From the NCBI RefSeq assembly GCF_033807715.1, contig NC_084590.1, forward strand, positions 2,330,501 to 2,394,500: a stretch of DNA of 64,000 bases, written 5' to 3'. The notes beneath the pieces were generated by a model, which worked only from the letters and a program-made list of their open reading frames with translations, had not been told where the DNA came from and made no database searches. Both the position numbers and the translations under genes were made by a program. Of the stretch, positions 20,515-30,030 are shown one piece after another (within the stretch, counting starts at the first letter, position 1; each line of letters starts with the position of its first letter). Source of the DNA: Cololabis saira (Eukaryota; Chordata; Actinopteri; Beloniformes; Belonidae).

Positions 20515-22380
20515 TGTTGGGCGTCGCCCATATGCCCATGTGAACTCTGGACTTATAAATGTATGAACATTTGATTATGAAGACCAGTAAAGCCAGACTT
20601 TGGCCCTTCTTCCTGAAGTCAGAGTTTATGACCCCCTGCTGCTAACTCCTGGTCATCTCGGCCTGGCTCGAGATAGTCCGTTTACGACCCCCGCTGCATG
20701 GCCCAGATCAAAGCCGGACGCAGCGGAGCCCGAAAACCAGGCCTCGGAGGGGGGTGCTGCCTCTTTGAACAGACCCAAAAGCTATAAAAACCAGCAACCC
20801 CCCCTTTGCCTGAAACCCGCTTTAATGTGCCTCCTAGAATGGCCGCCTTGCCATGAACTACTACCCCCAGCATGCCTTGCGTGGGGGGCGGCGCCTACAA
20901 GCGGCGCGCATCCAATCACAAACGAGGCACCGATGACGTCACCGCAGCGCGCGTAGGATCAAAACCCTGCCGCTGCTCCCTTTTTCTCTCTCTTCCGATC
21001 AACCTCTCTTCCTGAGCAGCTGGACTTTTGGCTGCGGGCCAAAGATCCCATCTCCTCCTCCCCCCCTGGGAGGGGGGAGAGAAGATCCAGCGGAGCGTTG
21101 CTCCACGGCCGGCCCATGCTCTGCATGCCCTCGCTCCAGCTTGGCCTGGAGATCCGCTGCGGTCTCGGAGCGAGGCAGCGCTCCGGCCCTCCTGCTCCTC
21201 CTAACCTTTTCTCTGCTTGAGTTCCCTTAGCCCGGAAGCCAGACTCTTCCAGGTCCGTGAGCCCGCGCCTTGGTGAAAGACGGCGACGGCCCTGATTCCA
21301 GTGGACTGTCCTCGCACGCCTGGAGGCGCGTCAAGAGGCTCCGTGATCGGAGAGACCTGCCCGGCTGTGAGACGCAGCAAGACTGCATCTCTTTTCAAAG
21401 GAGGAACGTGGAGAGCAAGCTGAGCGGCTGCCCGCCCCGGGGAACCCCTGCAGGATCGTCCTGCCCGTGATGTCTCCACAGGACTGAGCCGAGCCGAGCC
21501 GCATGGTGGAGCCGAGAGAAACGAGGCCGCATCGGACTGGAACCCCGACAGAACCCGCAGCTTCCCGATCCCGACCGGAAGGCGTGAGGTCTTGAGTCTG
21601 AGTGTACTAGTTTAATTGAGAGCGTTTTCAGAGCTAAATCTGTGTTCCGAACTGAGATTACTGCATACATCATCATCATTGTTATCAATATCGTGTTTGA
21701 TTATTTGGTAGTCGTTGTTTTCTGCCGTAGTCACGTTTAAAACACCGGGAGTAACATCCGGTCTAGATTTGCACGTGGCTTAAAGAGGGTTCCGCCATCT
21801 TTGAATACCGCAGCCATCTTTCACCCACGTTGTTGAACCGTACATGTTCGTTGATACCATGTTTATTATTACATTTGATTCTTTTCTTTTCATTCCATGC
21901 ATTTAACTTTCATTTCATTTTTATTGATTGTTGTTTTTCTAGTTAATTAATGGTTTTATAATACGTAGTGTGCCATCGGGATTTATTCGGGTATTTATTT
22001 ACATCTTTTTTTGATACCCGTATGTAAATAAATTCTGATTGATTTTTAATGAGTGGTTGTTGTTATTTCATACAAGATTTGGTCACAAACTGATTGTTTG
22101 AGCATGGTTCGGATCTCACTCCTTCAATTGTTATTCTGGAAGTGATAGTAAGATTTACTGTTCTGCAGGATAATCCTAATCATATGAGACTGATTTTCTG
22201 CTGTTTAGTTATCATTTTTCCCTGGATTAAGGCCCCGGGGTGGTGCCCCTACGAGAATTATTATCATTTTGGTAATTCAATTTGATAAATAGTCAACTTT
22301 ATTAATTATTAATACTTCTTTAATAGAATTATCATTAGCCTTCGATAACTGACCAGCTTAGCTACCTGAGTTGCACAACA
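20515..22380. mobile_element. Solo LTR-like insertion, 1.87 kb, 4-bp target duplication
   Basis: Inserted precisely between codons of the old gypsy RT, with target duplication CATT at 20511-20514 and 22381-22384. Its ends are TGTTGGGCGTC and TTGCACAACA, a short inverted TGTTG/CAACA pair. It has TATA-like CTATAAAAA at 20782 and an AATAAA near 22027, as expected of an LTR promoter and poly(A) signal if read on plus. No coding domain. Length and 4-bp duplication would suit a retrovirus-like or other large LTR; the family is not identified. Confidence 0.65.
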
Positions 22381-22384
22381 CATT

Positions 22385-23945
22385 CATCCCTTGTAGAAGC
22401 TCATCCACTGTGGGAATTGGGTGTCTTTCTCTGATGATAGCTGCGTTTGCTCTCCTCATGTCGAGGCACATCCTGATATCATCCTCAGCTGCTTTTGGGG
22501 CGACTACGACCGGATTCACCCACGGTGTGGGTCCCTCCACTCTCTCAATAATGTCCATTTTTAGCAGCTGATTTATCTTTTTATCTACTGCTTCCCTTAG
22601 GTGGAATGGTACACGTCTCAGGGGTTGTGCCACAGGTGTTACCCTCTCATCAATGTGAAAACTAATCTGCTTAGTATTAAGTTTACCAACACCATGAAAC
22701 AGCTTTGGGTATTGCTGCTGTATCTCTGATTTTATATCAGTCACTCTGGATATGTTTGCACCCACCCTCAGTACGCCCAGTTTGATGGCAGTTCCTTTAC
22801 TGAGTAGTGGCTCTCCTTGTCCTTGTATTACTGTGAACTCAGCCTCAGTGTCACGTTTTCCTATGCTTATTTGGCACTTGAACACACCCTTAACCGGTAT
22901 AGGCACCTTTGAAGAGTATGGGTACAGTGGTTTGCCAGCTGCCTTGGAGGAGATACATTTTATCTTTTTGTCTTTAAGCATTTCCCAGGTGTCCTCATCG
23001 ACTATGTTACTTGAAGCACCTGAGTCAATTATCATGAGTAACTCTATACCCCCAACATTGAACGTGACCCTCTCTGTGTTAGAGTAACTGTCCATAACAA
23101 ATGCATAGTCTCTATCTTGATCCTCTGTTTCTACACATTTTACTGTCTGTTTGATTTTACCTTTTGATTTGCACATTTTGGCGTAATGGTCCTTTCCATT
23201 GCATTTTCTGCATGTTTGTCCTCTCGCCGGGCAGACTGGGTCCTTGGCGAAGTGATCTTTATGTCCACATCTGAAGCACACTTTCTCTTTTCCCTCCTCA
23301 CGGGAATATGATGTCTTCTTCGGGAATTTCCCTCCCTTTTTGTAGACCCGATTCACTGCCTCTCCCCCTTCTGTACCGCTGTCTTCGCTCACCTTCATCG
23401 CAGCCATCTGCATCTCTACTCGTTCACATTGTGCCGCTACCTCCAGAGCGCGTGCCAGTGTCAGGTTAGGCTCCTCCAGTAACTTTTTTCTTAACATAGT
23501 CCGACGTGCACCTGCTCAGCACGGCATCTCTCATCTGATTATCCATGTCTGCAGCGAAAGCACAGTCTTTAGCAGCCTGGCGTAATCTCGTCACAAACTG
23601 CTGTACCGTTTCTCCCGGTTTCTGTGATATTTGATAGAAAGTCTGGCGCGCAAATGCCATGTTTACCTGCGGTACGAAGTAATCAGTCAGTGCAGCAACC
23701 GCCGCATCATAGTCTGCTGGTCCCCCCGTATGTAATAATGTTGAGAAAACATCTTGTACATCCGTACCGGCGTGGTGTAGAAGCAAAGCCCGTCTTCTTT
23801 GAGTCACCTTAGCTTCCACATCGTCATCCAGGATTAAGCCTTTCCCGTCCGCGTACAGCTCAAACGCCGTTAACCATCTTGTCCAGCGCGGTTCCAACGT
23901 GGCAGGCTCTTTGTAGCAGTCAAACTTTGGCAGGGAGCTATCCAT
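22385..23945 (-). pseudogene. Old gypsy element: gag, protease and start of RT
   Basis: Leftward from ATG 23945: MDSSLPKFDCYKEPATLEPR, a gag with LTRWTRWLTAFELY-like N-terminus, then TDYFVPQVNMAFARQTFYQI and QKPGETVQQFVTRLRQAAKD. A one-base insertion in an A run near 23490 shifts the frame. The second frame (from 23497) continues with CCHC knuckles (CFRCGHKDHFAKDPVC, CRKCNGKDHYAKMC), protease IIDSGASSNIVD and RT MCLDMRRANAAIIRERHPIP, ending at the solo LTR. Gag builds the particle and protease matures it. This copy is dead. Confidence 0.85.
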
Positions 23946-24014
23946 CTTCCCTGACGAGTTAACTACACTTTTTCAGATTCTGCTATGACTGTAAATTGTC
24001 ATCCTCGTCGCCAT

Positions 24015-24183
24015 TGTTAGATATTCACTAGATATATCTCGAATTAAATCCAGACCTTGAGCTTCAGTGACCAGCTTTATTGAACAGCTTGTACCCGCAC
24101 AATACCATGACAACAGTGCCCTCTGCTGTTAACTCCACACATGCAATCCTGTCTTGTGCTGATAACATCATCAGTATATGACA
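24015..24183 (-). repeat. 5' LTR of the old gypsy element
   Basis: 169 bp, TGTTAGATATTC ... ATATGACA, followed by target duplication GTATT. It lacks a 5-bp segment present in the partner at 12939-13112. Confidence 0.9.
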
Positions 24184-24295
24184 GTATTTTTGGAATGTTA
24201 TTATCACAGAGCAGCAGGGCCACCTAAACTTCAGAATACGTGGAATGCTCCTGTTATTCCACAAGGTGGCGGCACGCCGTGCTGACGCACTCTCC

Positions 24296-24340
24296 GGCGT
24301 GCTGACGTCACCACGGCGACGTCAGCGTGGCGACGTCTTT
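24296..24340. promoter_or_regulatory. CRE-like GACGTC cluster upstream of a LINE
   Basis: Contains palindromic TGACGTCA at 24303-24310 and further GACGTC cores within 40 bases. A very similar cluster (sharing GCTGACGTCACCACG) lies upstream of APPBP2 at 36724-36765. ATF/CREB binding is inferred from the motif only. Confidence 0.5.
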
Positions 24341-24394
24341 TTTTTATTATAAACTTTATTTAACATTTCAATTTATTAGCTGCATCAAGAGGAT

Positions 24395-24406
24395 CCAAGA
24401 TGGCGG
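24395..24406 (+). promoter_or_regulatory. YY1-like motif at the LINE 5' end
   Basis: CCAAGATGGCGG. Mammalian L1 5' UTRs carry a comparable CAAGATGGC YY1 site that sets the start of transcription; the parallel is inference. Confidence 0.45.
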
Positions 24407-24583
24407 AGTGAGTGGCAGCATAAATGCAGGCTCTCGCCGAACTTTTAATTTTAAGTCCTTAAAATGTGAATTTGTTTGTAATAACCCGAAAGACACACAA
24501 CTAGAACATTTAGTACCTAAATAGTTAATAAGAAACATCAAACAAGGTATATTTTGCAACTTTTGAGACGACCTGCTGGCAAC

Positions 24584-25402
24584 ATGACGGATCATGATTA
24601 CGACCTGCGGGCTGTCCGTGATGAGACAGGAGAGGATGGAGATATCGAGGAGATTGAAATAGATGAATCGACTCCCAAGGAACAAAAAATTCACTTGTTC
24701 CACACGCCAGTAAAAAGCCCCAAGTCAAAGAAGTTGAAACGACAAGACAAGAAGGAAGATGAAAGTGTCAGTACTGCAATTCTCCAGGCTGTACAGGCTT
24801 TGACCTGCAAGATGGACGAACAGACTGAACTTTTGAAAAGTTTTGACAGGCGCATCGAAGCCAATACGACGGCAACAAGGGAAAATAAAGAGGAGATCGT
24901 TGTGCTTCAAAAAAAAGTAAGTCATCTCCAAAAAGAAAACAGTCAGCTGAAAGATGCATGCGCGGAGCAAGCCCACTACAAGCGAAGATGGAACCTGAGG
25001 TTGACTGGTCTGCCGGAGAAGGATGGAGAAGACACCAGAGAGATTGTCCTTGGCATACTTACGAGAGTTGTGCCACTGTCGGTGGAGTGGCTGCGTCAGT
25101 CTGTGGATAATGTTCATCGTCTGGGAAGGAAGCCAAACCCTGCCGATTCAAACGGTAATCCTCGGGCCATCATAATTCAATTTGGCATGAGAACTGTTCG
25201 AGACGAAGTTTGGAAAAAGTCAAGAGAGGCGAGGGTTTGCAGGAAAATGCACATTCGGTTCCGTGAAGATCTTTCAAAGGAGGACCGGGAGGCTCGCAAC
25301 AAACTGTGGCCGCTGGTGCAGGACGCAAGAAGAAGAGGCAAAAGAGCTTTCCTGAAGGAAGGATATGCGCTCATTGACAACAAAAGAGTGGACCCGGAAT
25401 AA
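24584..25402 (+). CDS. LINE ORF1 protein (L1-type RNA-binding)
   Basis: About 272 codons from the ATG at 24584. An acidic N-terminus (EDGDIEEIEIDE) precedes a basic patch and a coiled coil at about residues 60-135 (heptads around TELLKSFDRRIEANTTA and EEIVVLQKKVSHLQKEN). The central RRM-like part starts YKRRWNLRLTGLPEKDGEDT and the C-terminal domain has KMHIRFREDLSKEDREARNK. This order (coiled coil, RRM, C-terminal domain) is that of L1 ORF1p, a trimeric chaperone that coats LINE RNA. The frame is intact. Confidence 0.85.
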   Translation: MTDHDYDLRAVRDETGEDGDIEEIEIDESTPKEQKIHLFHTPVKSPKSKKLKRQDKKEDESVSTAILQAVQALTCKMDEQTELLKSFDRRIEANTTATRENKEEIVVLQKKVSHLQKENSQLKDACAEQAHYKRRWNLRLTGLPEKDGEDTREIVLGILTRVVPLSVEWLRQSVDNVHRLGRKPNPADSNGNPRAIIIQFGMRTVRDEVWKKSREARVCRKMHIRFREDLSKEDREARNKLWPLVQDARRRGKRAFLKEGYALIDNKRVDPE

Positions 25403-25590
25403 ATATGTTGTCATGGCTTCTGTGCTCTGAGTAGGTACTCTGAAATGGTTGTGTTTTTTTTTATTGTGTTCCTCGTTTTTTTATGTTTAAAGGGTTATTG
25501 CACTGTATATGAAGGTTAAGGACTGTGTTTGCTCATTCCTGCGCATCACTAGGTTATTGCGCTTTTCTTCAGTCTATTTGCTAGGTTCAT

Positions 25591-26212
25591 ATGTTGTCTT
25601 TTCTATCTTTAAATGTTAGGGGGTTGAGAGATAATGTAAAGCGTAAAGCTATTTTTCTTTTCTGTAAGGAGCATAAGGCTAATATTATTTTGTTGCAAGA
25701 AAGTCATTCAGTTGAGGCAGACACAACATTTTGGAAATTACAATGGGGTGACTCTGTTTTCTTTAGTCATGGAACATCACATTCTGCAGGTGTTATGATT
25801 TTGTTCAATACATTTTCAGGAAAGGTTTTAGACCATAAAAGTGATTTAAAGGGACACTGGCTAATAGTGGCTATAGAGATCTATGATGTAAGTTACGTTG
25901 TGGTATGTGTGTATGGGTATAACCAAACTGTGCACAACAAAAATTTATTTTTGGATCTGAGTAATCTGATAGAAGAATGGAAAGTGTTGTATGCAACTGA
26001 CAAAATAATAGTTGGAGGAGATTTTAATTTGGCACCAGATCTTTGGTTGGATCGTCTCCCATCAAGGAGTCAGGTTCATAACTATAATGATATAATATTA
26101 GAATTTATTTCTAAAACCAACTTAACTGACTACTGGAGAATGAAAAATCCTACTACCACTCAGTATTCTTGGTTTAATGCATCTAATAATGGTCAGTGCT
26201 CAAGAATAGATT
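25591..26212 (+). pseudogene. LINE ORF2: apurinic-type endonuclease domain
   Basis: Starts MLSFLSLNVRGLRDNVKRKA, with LLQESHS (catalytic Glu), VCVYGYNQ and GGDFNLAPD (Asp/Asn catalytic pair), typical of the LINE APE endonuclease that nicks target DNA to prime reverse transcription. The frame is cut at SRID by the LTR insertion at 26213 and resumes with YWLISNN at 27570 after it. Confidence 0.85.
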
Positions 26213-26451
26213 TGTGGCAGGGTGGAGAGGTGGATGGAACACGCACCTGTGTCCCATCAACCTGAGTGGATGGTTCTCTCCACCCTGCCTGCCTTATAAG
26301 GGAGCTGGACAGCAGCGGGGTGGTCGTGAGGAGCTGTCTGGTGTGATGCTTGTGCACATGTTGGTGATTTAACGAATAAAACAGGGTTCTGCACGAAACT
26401 CCGTGTCTCTCCATCCTGTCGGTCGGGGCCCGTGGCACTCACACTGCTACA
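26213..26451 (+). repeat. 5' LTR of a short LTR element (239 bp)
   Basis: TGTGGCAGGGTGGAGAGG ... CACTGCTACA, matching 27332-27569 with only a few differences. It has a TTATAAGG TATA-like site and an AATAAAAC poly(A)-like signal. Preceded by target duplication AGATT (26208-26212). Confidence 0.9.
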
Positions 26452-26453
26452 TC

Positions 26454-26471
26454 TGGCGCCCAACGTGGGGC
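26454..26471 (+). promoter_or_regulatory. Primer binding site (tRNA-Lys type)
   Basis: TGGCGCCCAACGTGGGGC, two bases after the LTR end. Confidence 0.85.
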
Positions 26472-26494
26472 CTCGAAGGGTGGGCGAGAGAGGC

Positions 26495-27418
26495 ATGGAG
26501 CGGGCCCTGGACGCGCTCGCCCAGGCCATGGCGGGCATGACGGCCATGTTCCGCGACCAGGGCGAGCGGCAGCTGGCCGCAATGGAGGCGCTCGTGGCCG
26601 CGGGGAGACCCAGCCCTGCGCCAGCAGCGTGGGAGGAGCTGGCGGCGCCGCAGCTGACAGGCCGGGTCGGAGAAGCTGCGGGCCGCCAAGCGACGGCTCC
26701 CGAGGCGGCGGGACCCGCGGAGCGACCCACCCCTGCACCCCGTCTGAGGTTCGCCGCGGCAGCGCTGGCAGCGCCGCAGCTTAGGGGCCGCGAGGCAGAA
26801 GCTGCGGGCCACCAGGCGACGGCTCCTGGGACGGAGTCGGCGACGGAGACGGAGGGGGAGTTGGCGGGGGAGGCGGCTGCGGAGACGGAGCCGGACCAGC
26901 GGCCGGAGCGGAGTGTGGGGGAAGAGGCGGTCCTGGAGGCGGACCGGCAGCTGGCGCAGGGCTGCGTCACCGAGGAGGAGGCGGTCCCGGAGGCGGACCG
27001 GCAGCTGGCGCAGGGCTGCGTCACCAAGGAGGGCGTGGTCCGGGACGCACCAGCTCCAGAGCGGGGCTGCGCTGCGAGGGACGCGGTCGTGGACGCACCG
27101 TGTGGCCCGAGGCCACCATGGGCCCGGCCCCGAGAGCATCTTCCACGGCGGGCGGGCCGACGCTGGGGGCGACCCCCGCGACCCTTCCGCTGGTCAGGCC
27201 GACGCCGGGGACGACCCCCCGACCAGGAAGGCCCGGAGGGTTCCGGGCTTCCTCTCCCGCTCCGAGGGGGCGGGGGGGGAGTAGGCTCGGCCGGACGGAC
27301 AGACCCTGGCTCGAGGTTGGCGTTGGGGGTGTGTGGCAGGGTGGAGAGGTGGATGGAACACGCACCTGTGTCCCATCAACCTGAGTGGATGGTTCTCTCC
27401 ACCCTGCCTGCCTTATAA
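26495..27418 (+). CDS. Hypothetical gag-like/coiled-coil protein of the pol-less LTR element
   Basis: About 307 codons from MERALDALAQAMAGMTAMFR, running into the 3' LTR. The first 40 residues are helix-prone and could form a coiled coil. The middle contains imperfect repeats of Ala-Pro-Gln-Leu, Gly-His-Gln-Ala-Thr-Ala-Pro and EADRQLAQGCVT units. The C-terminal third is Arg/Gly/Pro-rich. No zinc knuckle or catalytic motif is visible. Other frames are also open here because of the GC-rich composition, so coding status is uncertain. It could be a degenerate gag or merely spacer. Confidence 0.35.
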   Translation: MERALDALAQAMAGMTAMFRDQGERQLAAMEALVAAGRPSPAPAAWEELAAPQLTGRVGEAAGRQATAPEAAGPAERPTPAPRLRFAAAALAAPQLRGREAEAAGHQATAPGTESATETEGELAGEAAAETEPDQRPERSVGEEAVLEADRQLAQGCVTEEEAVPEADRQLAQGCVTKEGVVRDAPAPERGCAARDAVVDAPCGPRPPWARPREHLPRRAGRRWGRPPRPFRWSGRRRGRPPDQEGPEGSGLPLPLRGGGGGVGSAGRTDPGSRLALGVCGRVERWMEHAPVSHQPEWMVLSTLPAL

Positions 27419-27569
27419 GGGAGCTGGACAGCAGCGTGGTGGTCGGAGGAGCTGTCTGGTGTGATGCTTGTGCACATGTTGGTGATTTAACGAATAAAAC
27501 AGGGTTCTGCACGAAACTCCGTGTCTCTCCATCCTGTCGGTCGGGCCCCGTGGCACTCACACTGCTACA
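27332..27569 (+). repeat. 3' LTR of the pol-less element (238 bp)
   Basis: Matches the 5' LTR with a few single-base differences (for example around CAGCAGCG and GGTCGGGGCC). Followed by AGATT. Confidence 0.9.
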
Positions 27570-29200
27570 AGATTATTGGCTAATTTCAAATAATTTAATT
27601 AACGATGTCTCCAGGTGTGAAATCTCAGCATCACCTTTAACTGATCATTGTGTTATTTTGCTGTGCCTCTCTCTATCGAAAAGTGGTTATATTCATAATT
27701 CTATTTGGAAATTCAATAATGTTCTTTTGCAAAATACAGGTTTCTGTTGTAAGATTAAGCAGCTTATTGATGAAATTAATGTACTGGAAATGTCGGCTTC
27801 AAGTAAGTGGGAGTGGTTTAAATTTAAAACTAAACAAATTGCAATTGAGACAGGTAAAGTGTCCTCCAAAATGAGGAGACAGAAACAGTAAAATATTACA
27901 AGTGAACTCAACAAACTGTTGTAAAACAGATTTAACGATGGAAGAACAAGTTGAATTGAACAGTCTTCAATCTCAATTAGATAATATGTATTTGGAAAAA
28001 TCAAAGGGAGCATACATTTGTTCTAGAGCTCGTTGGATTGAGGAAGGAGAAAAAAACTCATCTTATTTCTTTAATTTGGAAAAACAGAGACAGACAAAGA
28101 AGAAAATTCATAGGTTGCTTATCAATGATGTGATTAATGAAGATCAAGACCAAGTGAATGAGGACATTAAACTCTTTTATAGTAATTTGTATAAATCCCA
28201 TTTTTCTAATGAATGTTGCCATCAGTTTCTAGATATGATTAGAGAACAAAATAAGATAATGGATGATGACTTCAAAAATTATATGGAGGATAAACTTGAA
28301 ATACAAGAATTAGATAGAGCAGTTATGCAGATGGCAAACGGGAAGTCAGGACTGGATGGTCTAACTGTTGAATTTTATAAAAAATTTTGGAAAGATGTTA
28401 GAGAGATACTGTACAATGCCCTCACGGAATGCATTTCATCCAACAATCTTTCTCCCACAATGAAACAGGGCCTTATCTCCCTAATCCCTAAACCCAACAA
28501 AAATATACTTTTATTGGATAATTGGAGACCAATAACTTTATTTTGTAACGATTATAAATTATTGGCACATGTTTATGCAAACAGATTAAATGAGGGTTTA
28601 AAGCAAATAGTAGATGAATGTCAATCAGCCTTTATAAAAGGTAGAAGTATACACAGTCATACCAGGTTAATACTAGATATGCTCGACTACAAAGAGCTGA
28701 TTGATGATGATAGTTTGATATTATTTCTAGATTTTTATAAGGCTTTTGACACTGTTGAACATTGTTTTCTTTTAGAGGTGTTACACTTTATAGGTTTTGG
28801 TCCAAAATTTTGTAATATTATAAAGATGTTTTATACCGACATTTATAGTTCTGTTTCCTTGAACCCTGGTATGACCCCGCGGTTCAAAATGTTACGTGGT
28901 ATAAGACAAGGTTGTCCAATCTCCCCAAAATTGTTCATTTTAACCACACATCTTTTAACATTGCTCATTAAAAACAATCCTGAATTAGAAGGTATTACTA
29001 TCCTTAGTAAGGAATTTAAAATAAGTCAGTTTGCGGACGACACAGCCATCTTCTTAAAAGATAAATATATGGTTGAGAAAGCTCTTAGTAATATATCTAT
29101 CTTTTCTAAAGCTTCAGGGCTATCTTTAAATCTTAAAAAATGTGAGTTATTGCCCATTCATACTTGCACATATCCTCCATACAATAACACAGTATCATAA
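27570..29200 (+). pseudogene. LINE ORF2: endonuclease end and reverse transcriptase
   Basis: After the LTR element the frame resumes (YWLISNNLINDVSRCEISAS, PLTDHCVI, the endonuclease C-terminus) and runs to a stop at 27889 caused by a frameshift. The next frame (27902-29200) contains ARWIEEGEKNSSYFFNLEK, RPITLFCNDYKLLAHVYANR, QSAFIKGRSI, FLDFYKAFDTVEH, RGIRQGCPISPKLF and the catalytic SQFADDTAIF. FADD with this spacing is typical of the L1/Tx1 group. It is truncated soon after SGLSLNLKKCE. RT makes element cDNA at the nick. Confidence 0.85.
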
Positions 29201-29757
29201 CATTTTCTCGTAAGGACATTACAGTTTTTCACAATTGTTTAAACACATTTATTGGAACATCAGACACAATGTGCACAACCTGAAACTCATGTTTCAGGTG
29301 GCTGAACCAATCCTGCTGAACTCCAAGCACATTTACTGCTCTAGACTCAAATTCCCATTACATTCCCAGACTCAAACACACACAGAGTTTCTATGAGTTC
29401 ATGGGCTTGTTCTAGTTCCGACTGGTTAAAAAAGAAAAGTACAAAGGCTGGAAATTTTGTGCTACTTGTGCTTAATTTATTTATTTATTCTGTTATTTTA
29501 TTATTTATTAAAGTACTTGAATTTATTTTAAGCTTATTTTAATTTAAGCTATTTTTTATTAACTTTAATTTATTTTATTATTTTATTGATTGAATTTGCC
29601 TGAAGATGATTATTTTGTACTTTTGTCTGTTTGAATGGTTGTTAAAAAAATAAATCAGACGTTACTCAGTACTTGAGTAGTTTTTTCACCAAGTACTTTT
29701 TTACTTTTACTCAAGTAATTATTTGGATGACTACTTTTTACTTCTACTTGAGTCATA
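29201..29757. other. Unassigned segment and hAT-end-like fragment
   Basis: 29201-29480 is unassigned. 29640-29757 contains TACTCAGTACTTGAGTAG and ACTTTTACTCAAGTAATT, resembling the ends of the hAT element at 34804-35889, so probably a truncated relative. No gene. Confidence 0.4.
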
Positions 29758-30030
29758 GAAGGAAGGAAGGAAGGAAGGAAGGAAGGAAGGAAGGAAGGAA
29801 GGAAGGAAGGAAGGAAGGAAGGAAGGAAGGAAGGAAGGAAGGAAGGAAGGAAGGAAGGAAGGAAGGAAGGAAGGAAGGCAGGGAAAAAAGAAGGAAGGAA
29901 GGAAGGAAGGCAGGGAAAAAAGAAGGAAGGAAGGAAGGAAGGAAGGAAGGAAGGAAGGAAGGAAGGAAGGAAGGAAGGAAGGAAGGAAGGAAGGAAGGAA
30001 GGAAGGAAGGAAGGAAGGAAGGAAGGAAGG
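29758..30030. repeat. (GGAA)n microsatellite, long
   Basis: About 65 tetranucleotide units with two GGCAGGGAAAAAAGAA interruptions. The same repeat resumes at 36479-36560 after the LINE block. Confidence 0.95.

Larger units (their letters stand above)
12939..24183 (-). mobile_element. Old Ty3/gypsy LTR retrotransposon, nested and broken
   Basis: Flanking LTRs (12939-13112 and 24015-24183) and a 5-bp target duplication GTATT (12934-12938, 24184-24188) bound the element. A TGGCGACGAGGATG primer-site-like sequence lies just inside the 5' LTR when read on the minus strand. Coding order on the minus strand is gag with zinc knuckles, protease, reverse transcriptase, RNase H and integrase. It is interrupted by a SINE (13218-13605), a young gypsy element (15725-20108) and a solo LTR (20515-22380). 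At least two frameshifts and a stop codon further inactivate it. Confidence 0.9.
26213..27569 (+). mobile_element. Pol-less LTR retroelement with tRNA-Lys-type primer site
   Basis: A 1357-bp element: two 238/239-bp LTRs, a 5-bp target duplication AGATT (26208-26212 and 27570-27574), and a primer site TGGCGCCCAACGTGGGGC starting at 26454, two bases after the 5' LTR. That 18-mer is the classical complement of the tRNA-Lys 3' end. The 880-bp interior is strongly GC-rich, unlike the AT-rich LINE around it. It encodes one long frame but no protease, RT or integrase. It must be mobilised by another element in trans. Confidence 0.85.
24391..29200 (+). mobile_element. L1/Tx1-type LINE with two ORFs, 3'-truncated
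   Basis: The 5' end is probably near CCAAGATGGCGG at 24395. It carries ORF1 (24584-25402) and ORF2 (25591 onwards: endonuclease, then reverse transcriptase to 29200). ORF2 is interrupted by an LTR element at 26213-27569 and by a frameshift near 27890. The sequence stops inside the region after the RT thumb, so the C-terminal zinc domain and 3' UTR are missing. The upstream border is not certain. Confidence 0.8.

Noticed and set aside
24554..24583. LINE ORF1 starting at 24554
   Set aside because: The codon there is TTG. The first ATG in frame is 24584 and starts a family-like MTDHDYDL.
26257..27560. Long minus-strand frames in the pol-less LTR element
   Set aside because: They are open because of GC-rich composition and cross the LTRs; no domain seen.
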